NCBI RefSeq assembly: GCF_900177775.1
Contig: NZ_FXWH01000001.1
Span: 1,178,001 to 1,242,000, forward strand
Reading direction: 5' to 3'
Origin: Pseudidiomarina planktonica
GTDB lineage: Bacteria > Pseudomonadota > Gammaproteobacteria > Enterobacterales > Alteromonadaceae
Length of the DNA stretch: 64,000 nucleotides
Positions 17,895 to 26,032 of the stretch are shown in pieces (the first letter of the stretch is position 1; each line of letters opens with the position of its first letter). The position numbers were made by a program, and so were the translations under genes. The notes beneath the pieces are model-generated. The model did no database searches. It saw nothing but the letters and a program-made list of their open reading frames with translations, and was not told the DNA's origin.

Positions 17895-19762
17895 AAATTC
17901 TCAGTTGCCAGCAGCCCAATAACCAGACGGCGATAAAACCGCTCGGCCATGGTTTTTGGTTGCTGCAACTGCAACCGCTCCAACACCGCAATAGTTGTAT
18001 CATCTGCTTTATGGCTAAAACCCTGCCAAACTAGTTTCAACAATACCTTTTTACTACTTGCCCGTGGACTTAAGTAAGCCAGTGCAGCTGCTATGGTCTG
18101 CTCAGTAGGGGTAAATGTTGAGCCCAATGGGAATTTCGGCAACTGCTTACTGAAGCCACGCAATGCCTGTTCTAACCTATGTGGCGTGTTGTGCCGCTGT
18201 GATTTAGGTAGCTGGTATTCTTTGTCAATTTTACCTGCAGCCTTAGCCTGAGCCAGCAGTTCGTCCTGAAACCGGGAATCGGTGATGGCCAGCATTCGTT
18301 TAATCACTTCTTCGTCGGTTTGATGGCGCAAATCGGCAATTCCGTATTCAGTTACCACCACGTCACGCAAATGCCGTGGAATAGTGGTATGGCCGTAACT
18401 CCAGACAATATTCGAGCGAACCTCGCTGCCTTTGGTACGGGTAGCGGGCAGGGTCAGGATGGCCCGTGCATCGGGTAACTGATGTGCCTGCTGAATAAAA
18501 TCGTGTTGGCCGCCAACGCCGCTTACTACGCGGCCGTCATCCAGGCCGTCTGATACGGCGGCACCCTGCAGCGTCATCATCATGGTGCTGTTAACGAAGC
18601 GAGCTTTGGTGCGGGCGCGCCGTTTTTTCTGCTCTTGCCCGCTTAGTGTGTTGGTATAAGACACCGGCATCATGCCTATTTTATGGCGCAAATGAACCGG
18701 CAGGTTGTTCAGTTGCTGATGAAAGGTCGGGCTGCCAACGAAAAAGCCAGCATGAATAGCAAAACCGTCTACCTCGCGCTTTAGCACGCCAGTTTCCAGT
18801 AACGACAATAACCCATCCACAAGCATTTCTGTGCAGGCGTACAAGCCTTTGTCGAAGCGCTCTAACGAGCTTTCCAGCGGCATGGGCTGAGGTTGCAGCG
18901 CGCGTAGCGCTCGCTGAAAGTCGTGCGGATGCTGATGGCGCCGATTCAGGTTAAAGCAAATGGCATCGCCAATAGCACCAATGCCTATTTGCAGCGTGCC
19001 ACCGTCTTCAACCAAAGCCGCCACCTGCATACCAATGGCGTGATCGCGCAGAAATACCGGCTCCAGCGGTATTTTGAATAGCTCGAAGCCGTTATCTTCA
19101 GGTCGGAATAGAATATCAAAGTCATGATTTTCACGCGCGGCATCACCAACCATATAAGGCAACTTGCTGTGCACTTCACCCACCATTAACAGCGGCGCTG
19201 GCAGTTGCTTCCGGCGGTTTAATAAATCTACGGTAATGTCTGGATTGCAGCTTAGGCTAAGCGGCTTGTCGTGTTTGTTGTTGGCATCTTCTGCCACAAT
19301 TTGCGTAATCACGTTCATGCCTGCTGCTATTAGCGCATCAATGGCGTGACTGTAATTCACTGAGATATAGTTTTGTTGTGCGCTTGGCACGTTCAACCAT
19401 TTGCCCGGGCTAAGAAAAAATTCTCTGACCTGAATGTTGTCAGGAAGCTTACCAGCGCGGGCAGCTTTGGTGTAGTCCAAGCCGGGGTAGCGGCCGAAAA
19501 TGTTATCGGCTATGGGTTCCAGAAAGCGTTTGGCCAATAAGTTGGTGGTGGCCGGGGACTCTAAAGTCAACGCGGTTAGAATGGTAAGCTTAAGTTCAGG
19601 ATTGCTGCTGGCACGCTGAAACAAAGCATTGGCAATAGTACAGGATTTACCCAGCCCAAGTGGTAGGCCCAGCACTATGTCATTGCCAACCCGTTCAATA
19701 ATTCGATCGACAACCTGATCCAGATTATCAAACTGTTCCGGCATCGCCTGTTTAGATTCCAT
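17891..19762 (-). CDS. Acetyl-CoA hydrolase/transferase family protein
   Basis: A 623-residue member of the acetyl-CoA hydrolase/CoA-transferase family. The N-terminal part has LGLPLGLGKSCTIANAL, the middle has GGTLQIGIGAIGDAICFNL, and the C-terminal part has RVVSGVGGQHDFIQQAHQLP, then SNIVWSYGHTTIPRHLRDVVVTEYGIADLR, quoted here only as landmarks: VVTEYGIADLR is the classic C-terminal motif. Family members move CoA between acyl groups such as acetyl, succinyl and 4-hydroxybutyryl. At over 600 residues it is longer than the usual 430-500. The start follows ACAGGAAG. The exact substrate cannot be read from sequence. Confidence 0.85.
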   Translation of the reverse strand: MESKQAMPEQFDNLDQVVDRIIERVGNDIVLGLPLGLGKSCTIANALFQRASSNPELKLTILTALTLESPATTNLLAKRFLEPIADNIFGRYPGLDYTKAARAGKLPDNIQVREFFLSPGKWLNVPSAQQNYISVNYSHAIDALIAAGMNVITQIVAEDANNKHDKPLSLSCNPDITVDLLNRRKQLPAPLLMVGEVHSKLPYMVGDAARENHDFDILFRPEDNGFELFKIPLEPVFLRDHAIGMQVAALVEDGGTLQIGIGAIGDAICFNLNRRHQHPHDFQRALRALQPQPMPLESSLERFDKGLYACTEMLVDGLLSLLETGVLKREVDGFAIHAGFFVGSPTFHQQLNNLPVHLRHKIGMMPVSYTNTLSGQEQKKRRARTKARFVNSTMMMTLQGAAVSDGLDDGRVVSGVGGQHDFIQQAHQLPDARAILTLPATRTKGSEVRSNIVWSYGHTTIPRHLRDVVVTEYGIADLRHQTDEEVIKRMLAITDSRFQDELLAQAKAAGKIDKEYQLPKSQRHNTPHRLEQALRGFSKQLPKFPLGSTFTPTEQTIAAALAYLSPRASSKKVLLKLVWQGFSHKADDTTIAVLERLQLQQPKTMAERFYRRLVIGLLATENF

Positions 19763-19849
19763 CTAACGCTTCCTGTTATTGATTTTATGCCAACATCATG
19801 CGGTAATCTGTAGGTGAACTCAACTGTTGACCCTGGAGTACCAGCAACT

Positions 19850-20326
19850 ATGCAGACAACCAAACTTTGGCACCGATTCTGTTGGTTCTGTTTAGCTGTG
19901 CTAACAGCAGCAGTGCTGGGCAGTATTTTGCAAACGCAATTCAATTTAGCCGCACTGGTTGAATTAGGTGTTGGTATTAGCTGGCAGGACTGGCTGGTAA
20001 CCATAGGTAAGGATCTTATTTCCTTCACGCCAACTCTGGCCATTATTATAGCGGTAGAGTATTTGTTTGTATTTCCGCTCGGAACCTTCATTGCCAGACA
20101 TTACCCCAAATCAAATCAATGGGTATTTTTTGTGGGTGGTTTCGTGGGGCTGTGGGTGGCTTTATGGGTAGTAGATGCTATTGCGCCGATGCCGACACTT
20201 ATTGCTGCAACCCGCGACTGGCCCGGTACTTTAGCCATTATGCTAGCTGCTGCTTTTGGTAGCTGGCTGTACGCACGCGGGCGTCAACATCGCGACCCGC
20301 TTAAGTTCGCAGGAGAGCCGTTATGA
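19850..20326 (+). CDS. Integral membrane protein of unknown function
   Basis: A 158-residue protein with about four hydrophobic helices: FCWFCLAVLTAAVLGSIL, LISFTPTLAIIIAVEYLFVF, WVFFVGGFVGLWVALWVV and WPGTLAIMLAAAFGSWLYA. I do not recognise the family. The ATG at 19850 has CTGGAG about 12 bases upstream; an in-frame GTG at 19814 is the alternative. Its last codons overlap the start of the sugar dehydrogenase gene by four bases (ATGA), which shows translational coupling and suggests a shared role at the membrane. Confidence 0.7.
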   Translation: MQTTKLWHRFCWFCLAVLTAAVLGSILQTQFNLAALVELGVGISWQDWLVTIGKDLISFTPTLAIIIAVEYLFVFPLGTFIARHYPKSNQWVFFVGGFVGLWVALWVVDAIAPMPTLIAATRDWPGTLAIMLAAAFGSWLYARGRQHRDPLKFAGEPL

Positions 20327-21441
20327 AGTACCTGTTGATGTTAAGTTGGTTGGTTGCTGGCGTCGCATTGGCACAGCCAAAGGCATTAGTTGAGGGCTTA
20401 GTTAAACCCTGGGGCTTAACCCAACTGCCGGATGGTCGCGTACTAGTCACTGAACGCCAAGGGCAACTGCGAATTATTTCCTTGCAAACGGAATCCGGTA
20501 GCTTGCAGGTTACCCAAAGTACTCAAGTGTCAGTTGCGCCTGAGGATTTACTGGAATTAGGGCAGGGTGGCTTACTGGATGTTCGCCCACACCCGGACTT
20601 TGCCAACAACCAGAAGCTCTACTTTAGTTACAGTTGTGGTAGCGCTGAAGCCAATCACACTTGCCTTGCTGCGGGTGTGTTAACGAACAATGAAATACAA
20701 AATGTGCAGCCGTTATTCCGCAGTCAGCCTGCCAAAACCGGCGGCGCTCATTTTGCCGGGCGACTGTTGTGGTTACCTGATACTACCTTGCTGCTTACGG
20801 TAGGCGACGGTTTCGACTATCGTGAACAGGCACAGCGGTTAGACAGTCATTTGGGTAAAACTCTAAGATTAACTGACAACGGGAGCGCGCCTGCAGACAA
20901 TCCTTTGGTTGGACAGGCTGGCGCGAAAGCAGAAATTTATACCTATGGGCACCGCAACAGTCAGGGTTTGGTATGGAATTCAACGACCAATCAAATTCTT
21001 AGTCATGAACATGGCCCACGCGGTGGTGATGAAATCAATCACTTGGTTGCCGGTAATAATTACGGCTGGCCCATAGCCACCTTTGGGCTGGATTACACCG
21101 GTGCGGTAGTGTCACCTTATCAACGTTTACCTCAGGTAACTGCGCCGCTATTACAATGGACACCAAGCATAGCGCCGTCGGCAATGGCTATTTATCAGGA
21201 TAAGTTATTAGTCACGGCGCTGGCTGCGCGCGAACTACGAATGATTCAACTTCCGGGCGCAAGTCATAGCGCACCGCCTGGAAAACTGAGCTGGTCTGAA
21301 CAAGGTGAAAAGAAATTACTGAGCGAGCTAAACCTACGCTGGCGAAACATTCTGGTTACTCAGTCGGGGCACGTTCTGGCTTTGTCTGACGGCACCGATG
21401 CGAGCTTGTACGACATTACCGCGGTTATAGCTGCACAATGA
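20323..21441 (+). CDS. PQQ-dependent sugar dehydrogenase (YliI/Asd-like), exported
   Basis: A 372-residue periplasmic beta-propeller of the soluble aldose dehydrogenase family. These enzymes oxidise sugar aldehydes with PQQ and pass electrons on. A signal peptide (MKYLLMLSWLVAGVALAQP) is followed by LVKPWGLTQLPDGRVLVTERQG, cited here as the start of the first blade (PWGLTQLPDGR). LLDVRPHPDFANN, GHRNSQGLVWN and SHEHGPRGGDEIN are diagnostic, the last containing PQQ and calcium site residues. It is coupled to the membrane protein upstream and followed closely by a VTT-domain gene. Confidence 0.9.
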   Translation: MKYLLMLSWLVAGVALAQPKALVEGLVKPWGLTQLPDGRVLVTERQGQLRIISLQTESGSLQVTQSTQVSVAPEDLLELGQGGLLDVRPHPDFANNQKLYFSYSCGSAEANHTCLAAGVLTNNEIQNVQPLFRSQPAKTGGAHFAGRLLWLPDTTLLLTVGDGFDYREQAQRLDSHLGKTLRLTDNGSAPADNPLVGQAGAKAEIYTYGHRNSQGLVWNSTTNQILSHEHGPRGGDEINHLVAGNNYGWPIATFGLDYTGAVVSPYQRLPQVTAPLLQWTPSIAPSAMAIYQDKLLVTALAARELRMIQLPGASHSAPPGKLSWSEQGEKKLLSELNLRWRNILVTQSGHVLALSDGTDASLYDITAVIAAQ

Positions 21442-21450
21442 TTTTTAATA

Positions 21451-22080
21451 ATGACCTCAAATCCTAAGCCAGAACATAAGCCGGAACCTGAGCAGGTAAA
21501 GCCAAACTCAACCAGAGCTCAAGCCTGGTTGCATAAATTGCTGGACTCGCCGCACGCGCTAGTAATGATCTTCGTGTTGTCGTTTATGGAGTCTTTGGTG
21601 ATACCAATTCCGCTGGAGCTAGTGCTGATCCCTTTTATGCTCATTGAGCGGGATCGTATTTGGAAAATTGCCACGGCAACCTTACTGGGCTGTTTGCTGG
21701 GCGCCACAGTTGGTTATAGTTTGGGTTGGTTTATGTTCGATACGGCCGGGCAGTGGGCTCTGAATAACTTGGGTTATCAGCAGGCGTATCAGGAATTTAG
21801 TCAGCAGTTCGAACAAGACGGCTTTTGGGCTATTGTAGCGGTTGGTGTTACCCCGATCCCGTTTCAGGTAGCTATGCTTACCGCCGGTGCCAGCCAGTAC
21901 TCATTTGGACTGTTCATACTGGCGGCCTTGTTAGCACGTGGATTCCGTTATTACGGCTTGGCGGTGCTGATTTTGTGGTTGGGCAAACCAGCGTTGGAAT
22001 TATGGGAACGCCACAGCCGAAAAATCGGTGTGGCTATTCTAGTCGTGATAGCTGCAACAATAGGTGTTGCGCAGTTATGA
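21451..22080 (+). CDS. VTT-domain (DedA/YqaA-like) membrane protein
   Basis: A 209-residue inner-membrane protein of the DedA/VTT superfamily, proposed flippases for phospholipids or undecaprenyl phosphate. A proline- and glutamate-rich N-terminal stretch of about 22 residues precedes the membrane part. Family features are FMESLVIPIPLELVLIPFML, LLGCLLGATVGYSLG and the re-entrant VGVTPIPFQVAMLTAGA, with Arg in ARGFRYYGL. It lies 9 bases after the sugar dehydrogenase gene, so it is probably co-transcribed. It is convergent with the SDR gene. Confidence 0.85.
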   Translation: MTSNPKPEHKPEPEQVKPNSTRAQAWLHKLLDSPHALVMIFVLSFMESLVIPIPLELVLIPFMLIERDRIWKIATATLLGCLLGATVGYSLGWFMFDTAGQWALNNLGYQQAYQEFSQQFEQDGFWAIVAVGVTPIPFQVAMLTAGASQYSFGLFILAALLARGFRYYGLAVLILWLGKPALELWERHSRKIGVAILVVIAATIGVAQL

Positions 22081-22086
22081 CAGCTG

Positions 22087-22830
22087 TTACGCCGTCATAC
22101 CGCCATCAATCGTAAAACACTGGCCGGTAATAAAGCTGCTTTCATCGCTGCACAACCAACCTACCATTTGCGCCACTTCAGCCGGAGTTCCCAACCGGCG
22201 CAGGGGGTGACTATTCACCAGCGCTTTTTGAGTATGTTCAGGCATGTGTTCAAAGGCACGCGCCATCATGTCGGTTTTAATTATTCCCGGACACACCGCA
22301 TTCACCCGAATTTGGGCGCGGGCATATTCAACGGCTACTGACCGAGTTAAACCAACCACACCATGTTTACTGGCTGCATAAGGTGACAAGCTCGGCGCTG
22401 AGCGAATGCCAGCTACCGACGCCATATTAATAATATGACCACCGCTTGCCAGCATGGCTTTTACCTGCTGCTGCATGCAAAAGAACACACCCTTCAAATT
22501 AATATCAATGGTGTTGTCCCAGTCTTTTTCGGTACATTCCAGTAATGGTTTCGGAGCGTGCTCCACGCCAGCGTTATTTACGGCGCAGTGCAGTTGTAAA
22601 TTATTGCTGCTAAGCCATGCTAACGCTTCTTCCAGGCTATTATTAGCTCGTACATCGGCATTAAAATACTGTACGCGTTCGCCAAGGGCTTGCACCAAAT
22701 CAGCACCGCCTTCGGCCTGAATATCAGTAACCAATAAGGTAGCGCCAGCAGCGTGAAGATGGTCAACGATAGCGCGGCCAATACCTTGTACACCGCCAGT
22801 TACCAGAATGTTTTTACCCTGCAAATTCAT
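22087..22830 (-). CDS. Short-chain dehydrogenase/reductase
   Basis: A 247-residue classical SDR. The cofactor motif TGGVQGIG sits at residues 11-18 and NNAG near residue 85. The catalytic triad is the Ser in NMASVAG with YAASK (Tyr-x-x-x-Lys). PGIIKTDMM and GQCFTIDGGMTA complete the pattern. Such enzymes oxidise or reduce alcohols and ketones with NAD(P); the substrate is not determined here. Its ATG has AGAGGTAAGG upstream and lies 27 bases after the ArsA-type ATPase gene, so it appears to be the last gene of the cstA operon. A role in processing a compound imported by CstA is inferred from position only. Confidence 0.9.
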   Translation of the reverse strand: MNLQGKNILVTGGVQGIGRAIVDHLHAAGATLLVTDIQAEGGADLVQALGERVQYFNADVRANNSLEEALAWLSSNNLQLHCAVNNAGVEHAPKPLLECTEKDWDNTIDINLKGVFFCMQQQVKAMLASGGHIINMASVAGIRSAPSLSPYAASKHGVVGLTRSVAVEYARAQIRVNAVCPGIIKTDMMARAFEHMPEHTQKALVNSHPLRRLGTPAEVAQMVGWLCSDESSFITGQCFTIDGGMTA

Positions 22831-22857
22831 GCCTTACCTCTGTTGTTGTGGGAATGG

Positions 22858-23871
22858 CTAAAGCCCTTTATCAGCCAGTTGCTGCGACATTGCCGTTAAT
22901 GCTGTTAAGCCTTGAATATCATTTGCCTGCAACGGAATATACCAACGTTGTTGCTGCGCAAACAAGGTTTCTATGTCGGCCAGGTAGGTCTTTTCCTGTT
23001 TGCGGCGCTGCGCCATAAAGTCGCCGTCGGCACTATCGGGCAGCACCCGGTTAATCAACAGGCCAGCTAATGGCAGTGATTCGCCCTGCAATGATTTCAC
23101 CGAGCGAGCAGTTTCCATAATGGGTAATTTTTCAGGAGTTAATACAAACAGTAACGCGGTTTGGCTGGCATCTTTCAAAATGCGGCGGGTACGTTGAAAG
23201 AGTTGCTGACGTTTGCGCAAGGACTCGGTAATAGCCTTAGTGCGGTCAGTCATGCCGTCGGTTTCGTGCTCGCCAGGGTCAGCCATGGGGTTTTGAATAT
23301 CCTTGCCACTTTTTGGCGACAAATGATCGAGCACGCCCTTTAATTGCTCAGATTTATCGGTTTGTTTCAGCATTCCCTGAGTCCAGGCTGCCATAGCTTC
23401 CGGCAAACTGAGCAAACGCAGCGTATGGCCAGTTGGCGCGGTATCAAACACAATCAGGTCGTAGTTATTCAAACCTTCATCAATGAGTCGGGAAATACGC
23501 TCGAGCAGCGCCGCTTCCTGGGCACCGGGTGATTGTTGGGTGAGCCGCAGCTGGCGTTCAATTTCCGGGTACATATCGGGTTGGGTGAAGCGTTTCATTT
23601 GCGCCATAACCCGCTCAACGTGCTCTTGTACCTCTTTATCCGGATCAATTTCCAAACCATCCAGGTTTGCCGCCAATCGGGTAATGTTATCGCCAATAGG
23701 GCGGTCAAAGGCATCGGCTAGGCTGTGGGCGGGATCGGTGCTTACCAGTAGGCATTTACGCCCACGCTCGGCGGCCAATAGGGCGAAAGATGAGGACAAT
23801 GTGGTTTTACCCACACCGCCTTTACCACCAACCAGAACCACACGTTTATCGGTAAGTTGTTGGGATGTCAT
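22858..23871 (-). CDS. ArsA/GET3-family ATPase
   Basis: A 337-residue single-domain ATPase of the ArsA/GET3 (TRC40) family. The deviant Walker A GKGGVGKTT is at residues 16-24, followed by STDPAHSLADAF and later FDTAPTGHTLRLLSLPE (switch II). Known relatives drive arsenite export (ArsA) or deliver tail-anchored proteins (GET3). No arsenical genes are nearby and the tandem ATPase layout of classic ArsA is absent, so arsenite export is unlikely. It sits 28 bases after the CC-terminal small protein gene and 27 bases before the SDR gene. Its partner is presumably encoded in this operon. The client is unknown. Confidence 0.9.
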   Translation of the reverse strand: MTSQQLTDKRVVLVGGKGGVGKTTLSSSFALLAAERGRKCLLVSTDPAHSLADAFDRPIGDNITRLAANLDGLEIDPDKEVQEHVERVMAQMKRFTQPDMYPEIERQLRLTQQSPGAQEAALLERISRLIDEGLNNYDLIVFDTAPTGHTLRLLSLPEAMAAWTQGMLKQTDKSEQLKGVLDHLSPKSGKDIQNPMADPGEHETDGMTDRTKAITESLRKRQQLFQRTRRILKDASQTALLFVLTPEKLPIMETARSVKSLQGESLPLAGLLINRVLPDSADGDFMAQRRKQEKTYLADIETLFAQQQRWYIPLQANDIQGLTALTAMSQQLADKGL

Positions 23872-23899
23872 GGGGTTCTCAGCTTTTCAAAGGGGGGAG

Positions 23900-24172
23900 T
23901 TAACAGCACCGGAAGTGATCAAGTGGGGAGTGTTCCATGCCCATTCTTAAGTGCCATTCATGAAAACGCTCAAGCAGCAAAGGTTGCAGCTCGAGCGTGT
24001 AATAAGTTGCCGGGTTAGGAACCCCCATCATGTCGGAGAATACCAGTAGCATGAACATGTCGTCCTGTTCACGCTTGGCTCTGGCAATCGCCGAACGATA
24101 AGGGGCATTGTAAACCTCCTCGGCGAACGAGGAGGCGGTATTCAACCATTGTTTGATGCGTTTAATCTGCAT
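23900..24172 (-). CDS. Small CC-terminal protein, cory-CC-star type
   Basis: A 90-residue soluble protein that I recognise as the cory-CC-star type from its layout and its last residues HFRCC-stop (Cys89, Cys90). It is helical, with the charged core SAIARAKREQDDMFMLLVFS, then MGVPNPATYYTLELQPLL and LERFHEWHLRMGMEH. It has no signal peptide or membrane segment. It lies between cstA (21 bases) and the ArsA-type ATPase gene (28 bases). CstA homologues elsewhere are followed by YbdD/YjiX, also small and, as I recall, ending Arg-Cys-Cys. It may therefore be a CstA accessory factor or a metal/redox carrier served by the ATPase. Function is not established. Confidence 0.8.
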   Translation of the reverse strand: MQIKRIKQWLNTASSFAEEVYNAPYRSAIARAKREQDDMFMLLVFSDMMGVPNPATYYTLELQPLLLERFHEWHLRMGMEHSPLDHFRCC

Positions 24173-24193
24173 ACCTAATACAACCCGGTGTTG

Positions 24194-25876
24194 TTATTCC
24201 TGTGTTTGCTCGGTAGAGCCGGTTTTAATCAACCGACGCAGCGTGCTACCAGCTTCCAGAGCAATCCAGATAGCGGCAATCAGAATAACAAGATCCAGCG
24301 TGAATAAGAACCAGTCGGCTTTCAGGTAGAAGCTTTGCAGCTGCACAATTAGCGCGAAAATAGTCATTATCAGCAGGAACATCAGCGGAGCTAAGGTATA
24401 CAGCATAGGGCGCCCACGTTGCACCAGCATTACGGTAATAACCAATAAGGTTAAACCTGCTAACAGCTGGTTAGTGGTACCGAACAGAGGCCAGATTAGT
24501 AAGCCACCTGAACCATCTGCACCACCGGCACCAAAGGCCAGCAATAAACAGCTACCCACGGCAAGCAGAGTTGCTGGTAAGGCCTTACCCATCCACTTAA
24601 TGTCGTAAATTTGCGACCACTCCTGGAAAATATAACGCTGCAAACGCAAACCGGTGTCCATAGTCGTACCGGCGAACAGCACCGCCATAACCGTTAGAAT
24701 GGTTTGCGAAATGTCGGTATTTAAACCTATGCCGGCGCTAAGGATGTTGGCACCACCGGTTACGAAGGCAGCAACACCACCTTGCCCGAAGGAGTGATAA
24801 ACCGCCTGCCAGTCAGCCAGAGTGGCGAAACCAGCGGTAGCAGCAATAATAGTGGCCAGTGACAAAGAACCTTCACCAACGGCACCAAAGTAACCAACAA
24901 AACGGATATCCGTTTCTTTGTCGATTTGCTTCGAAGTAGTGCCTGATGCAACCAAACCGTGGAAGCCGGAAATAGCACCACAGGCAATAGTTACGAACAG
25001 CAGTGGCAACATGGAAGGCGTACCTTCAGGTGTATCCATGTTAATAGCTGGCGCAACAATTTCAGGCCCGGAAATAAGCACCGCGGCATAAACCAGAATC
25101 AAGCCAATGAATAACTGTAAACCATTAATGTAATCACGTGGTTGCAACAGCACCCATACTGGCAGCAGTGACGCGATAGCCGCATAGCCAAACAGAATCA
25201 AAATCCACTGCGCGTTATCAGACACACCCATCACGGTTTCAGGTAGTGAAATAGGTACTTCCGGGCCAACAAAGATCAGTGCGTACAGGGCAATAACGCC
25301 AAGTATTGAAATAGCACCAAGACCCATAAACTTTCTGAAAATTAACTGGCCAATAATGAGAGCCACAAAAATAGCCCCCCAAACCGGAACTACCGCACTT
25401 GGGAAGTTAATTAGCAAACCGGAAATAGCTGTGGCAAATACGGCGTTCACCATCAGCAGTACCAGGAATATGACAATCATAAACAAGGTACGGGCGCGGG
25501 TGCCTACCACGTCGCCGGTGAGAGCACCTATGGATTTACCCTGGCGCCGGTTACTGGCCCAGATAGCGCCGGCGTCGTGTACGCCCGCAAAGAAAATAGT
25601 ACCGAAAATCACCCACAAAAACGCAGGTACCCAGCCCCAGATAACCGCAATAGCAGGGCCTATAATAGGCGCTGCGCCGGCAACTGAGGTGAAATGGTGA
25701 CCCCAAAGCACGAATTTGTTGGTTGGCACAAAGTCAACGCCGTCTTCAAATTCATGCGCTGGAGTGCGGAAATTAGGATCAAGCTTAAAGATTTTTTCGG
25801 CAATAAACTTGGAGTAAAAAGCGTAGCCAAGAAACATGGCCACTATACCGAGCAACATCAAGACTATAGCGTTCAT
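24194..25876 (-). CDS. cstA: CstA-family carbon starvation transporter (pyruvate/peptide)
   Basis: A 560-residue membrane protein of the CstA family, whose members import pyruvate or peptides during carbon limitation. Family stretches include LGYAFYSKFIAEKIF, PTNKFVLWGHHFTSVAGAAP (cited once), GPAIAVIWGWVPAFLWV, HDAGAIWASNRR, SGFHGLVASGTTSKQI and LFGTTNQLLAGLTL. It has about 14-16 hydrophobic segments. It is shorter than E. coli CstA (701) and BtsT (716), matching the shorter bacterial form. It leads a tight four-gene operon with the CC-terminal protein, the ArsA-type ATPase and the SDR. A palindrome at 25935-25956 lies 60-80 bases upstream. Confidence 0.93.
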   Translation of the reverse strand: MNAIVLMLLGIVAMFLGYAFYSKFIAEKIFKLDPNFRTPAHEFEDGVDFVPTNKFVLWGHHFTSVAGAAPIIGPAIAVIWGWVPAFLWVIFGTIFFAGVHDAGAIWASNRRQGKSIGALTGDVVGTRARTLFMIVIFLVLLMVNAVFATAISGLLINFPSAVVPVWGAIFVALIIGQLIFRKFMGLGAISILGVIALYALIFVGPEVPISLPETVMGVSDNAQWILILFGYAAIASLLPVWVLLQPRDYINGLQLFIGLILVYAAVLISGPEIVAPAINMDTPEGTPSMLPLLFVTIACGAISGFHGLVASGTTSKQIDKETDIRFVGYFGAVGEGSLSLATIIAATAGFATLADWQAVYHSFGQGGVAAFVTGGANILSAGIGLNTDISQTILTVMAVLFAGTTMDTGLRLQRYIFQEWSQIYDIKWMGKALPATLLAVGSCLLLAFGAGGADGSGGLLIWPLFGTTNQLLAGLTLLVITVMLVQRGRPMLYTLAPLMFLLIMTIFALIVQLQSFYLKADWFLFTLDLVILIAAIWIALEAGSTLRRLIKTGSTEQTQE

Positions 25877-25934
25877 TGTTTTGCCCCAGAATTGTGAGTT
25901 TGGATTATGGCATTGTTGGTTATTGTTATAACTC

Positions 25935-25956
25935 GCAAACTATAGCCTAAGTTTGC
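25935..25956. promoter_or_regulatory. Inverted repeat between divergent cstA and MBL genes, candidate operator
   Basis: GCAAACT, 8 bases, AGTTTGC. A perfect 7 bp inverted repeat with a spacing typical of a dimeric regulator site, in the 156-base divergent spacer. On the minus strand the repeat contains a TATAGT that could be a -10 element. The regulator is not known. Confidence 0.45.
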
Positions 25957-26032
25957 AGGTTATCGACATTCGACTAAAGTCTAACGGGTGAGTGTTAGTT
26001 ACAGATATAGCTAGTCAATGGAGGAATTAGCA

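Noticed and set aside
22858-23871. Arsenite export ATPase
   Set aside because: The protein has one ATPase domain, and no arsB, arsC, arsD, arsR or acr3 gene lies nearby; the family label ArsA does not imply arsenic transport here.
25892-25908. TGTGA half-site before cstA, considered as a CRP site because E. coli cstA is CRP-dependent
   Set aside because: The second half reads ATTAT rather than TCACA, so only one half of the consensus is present.
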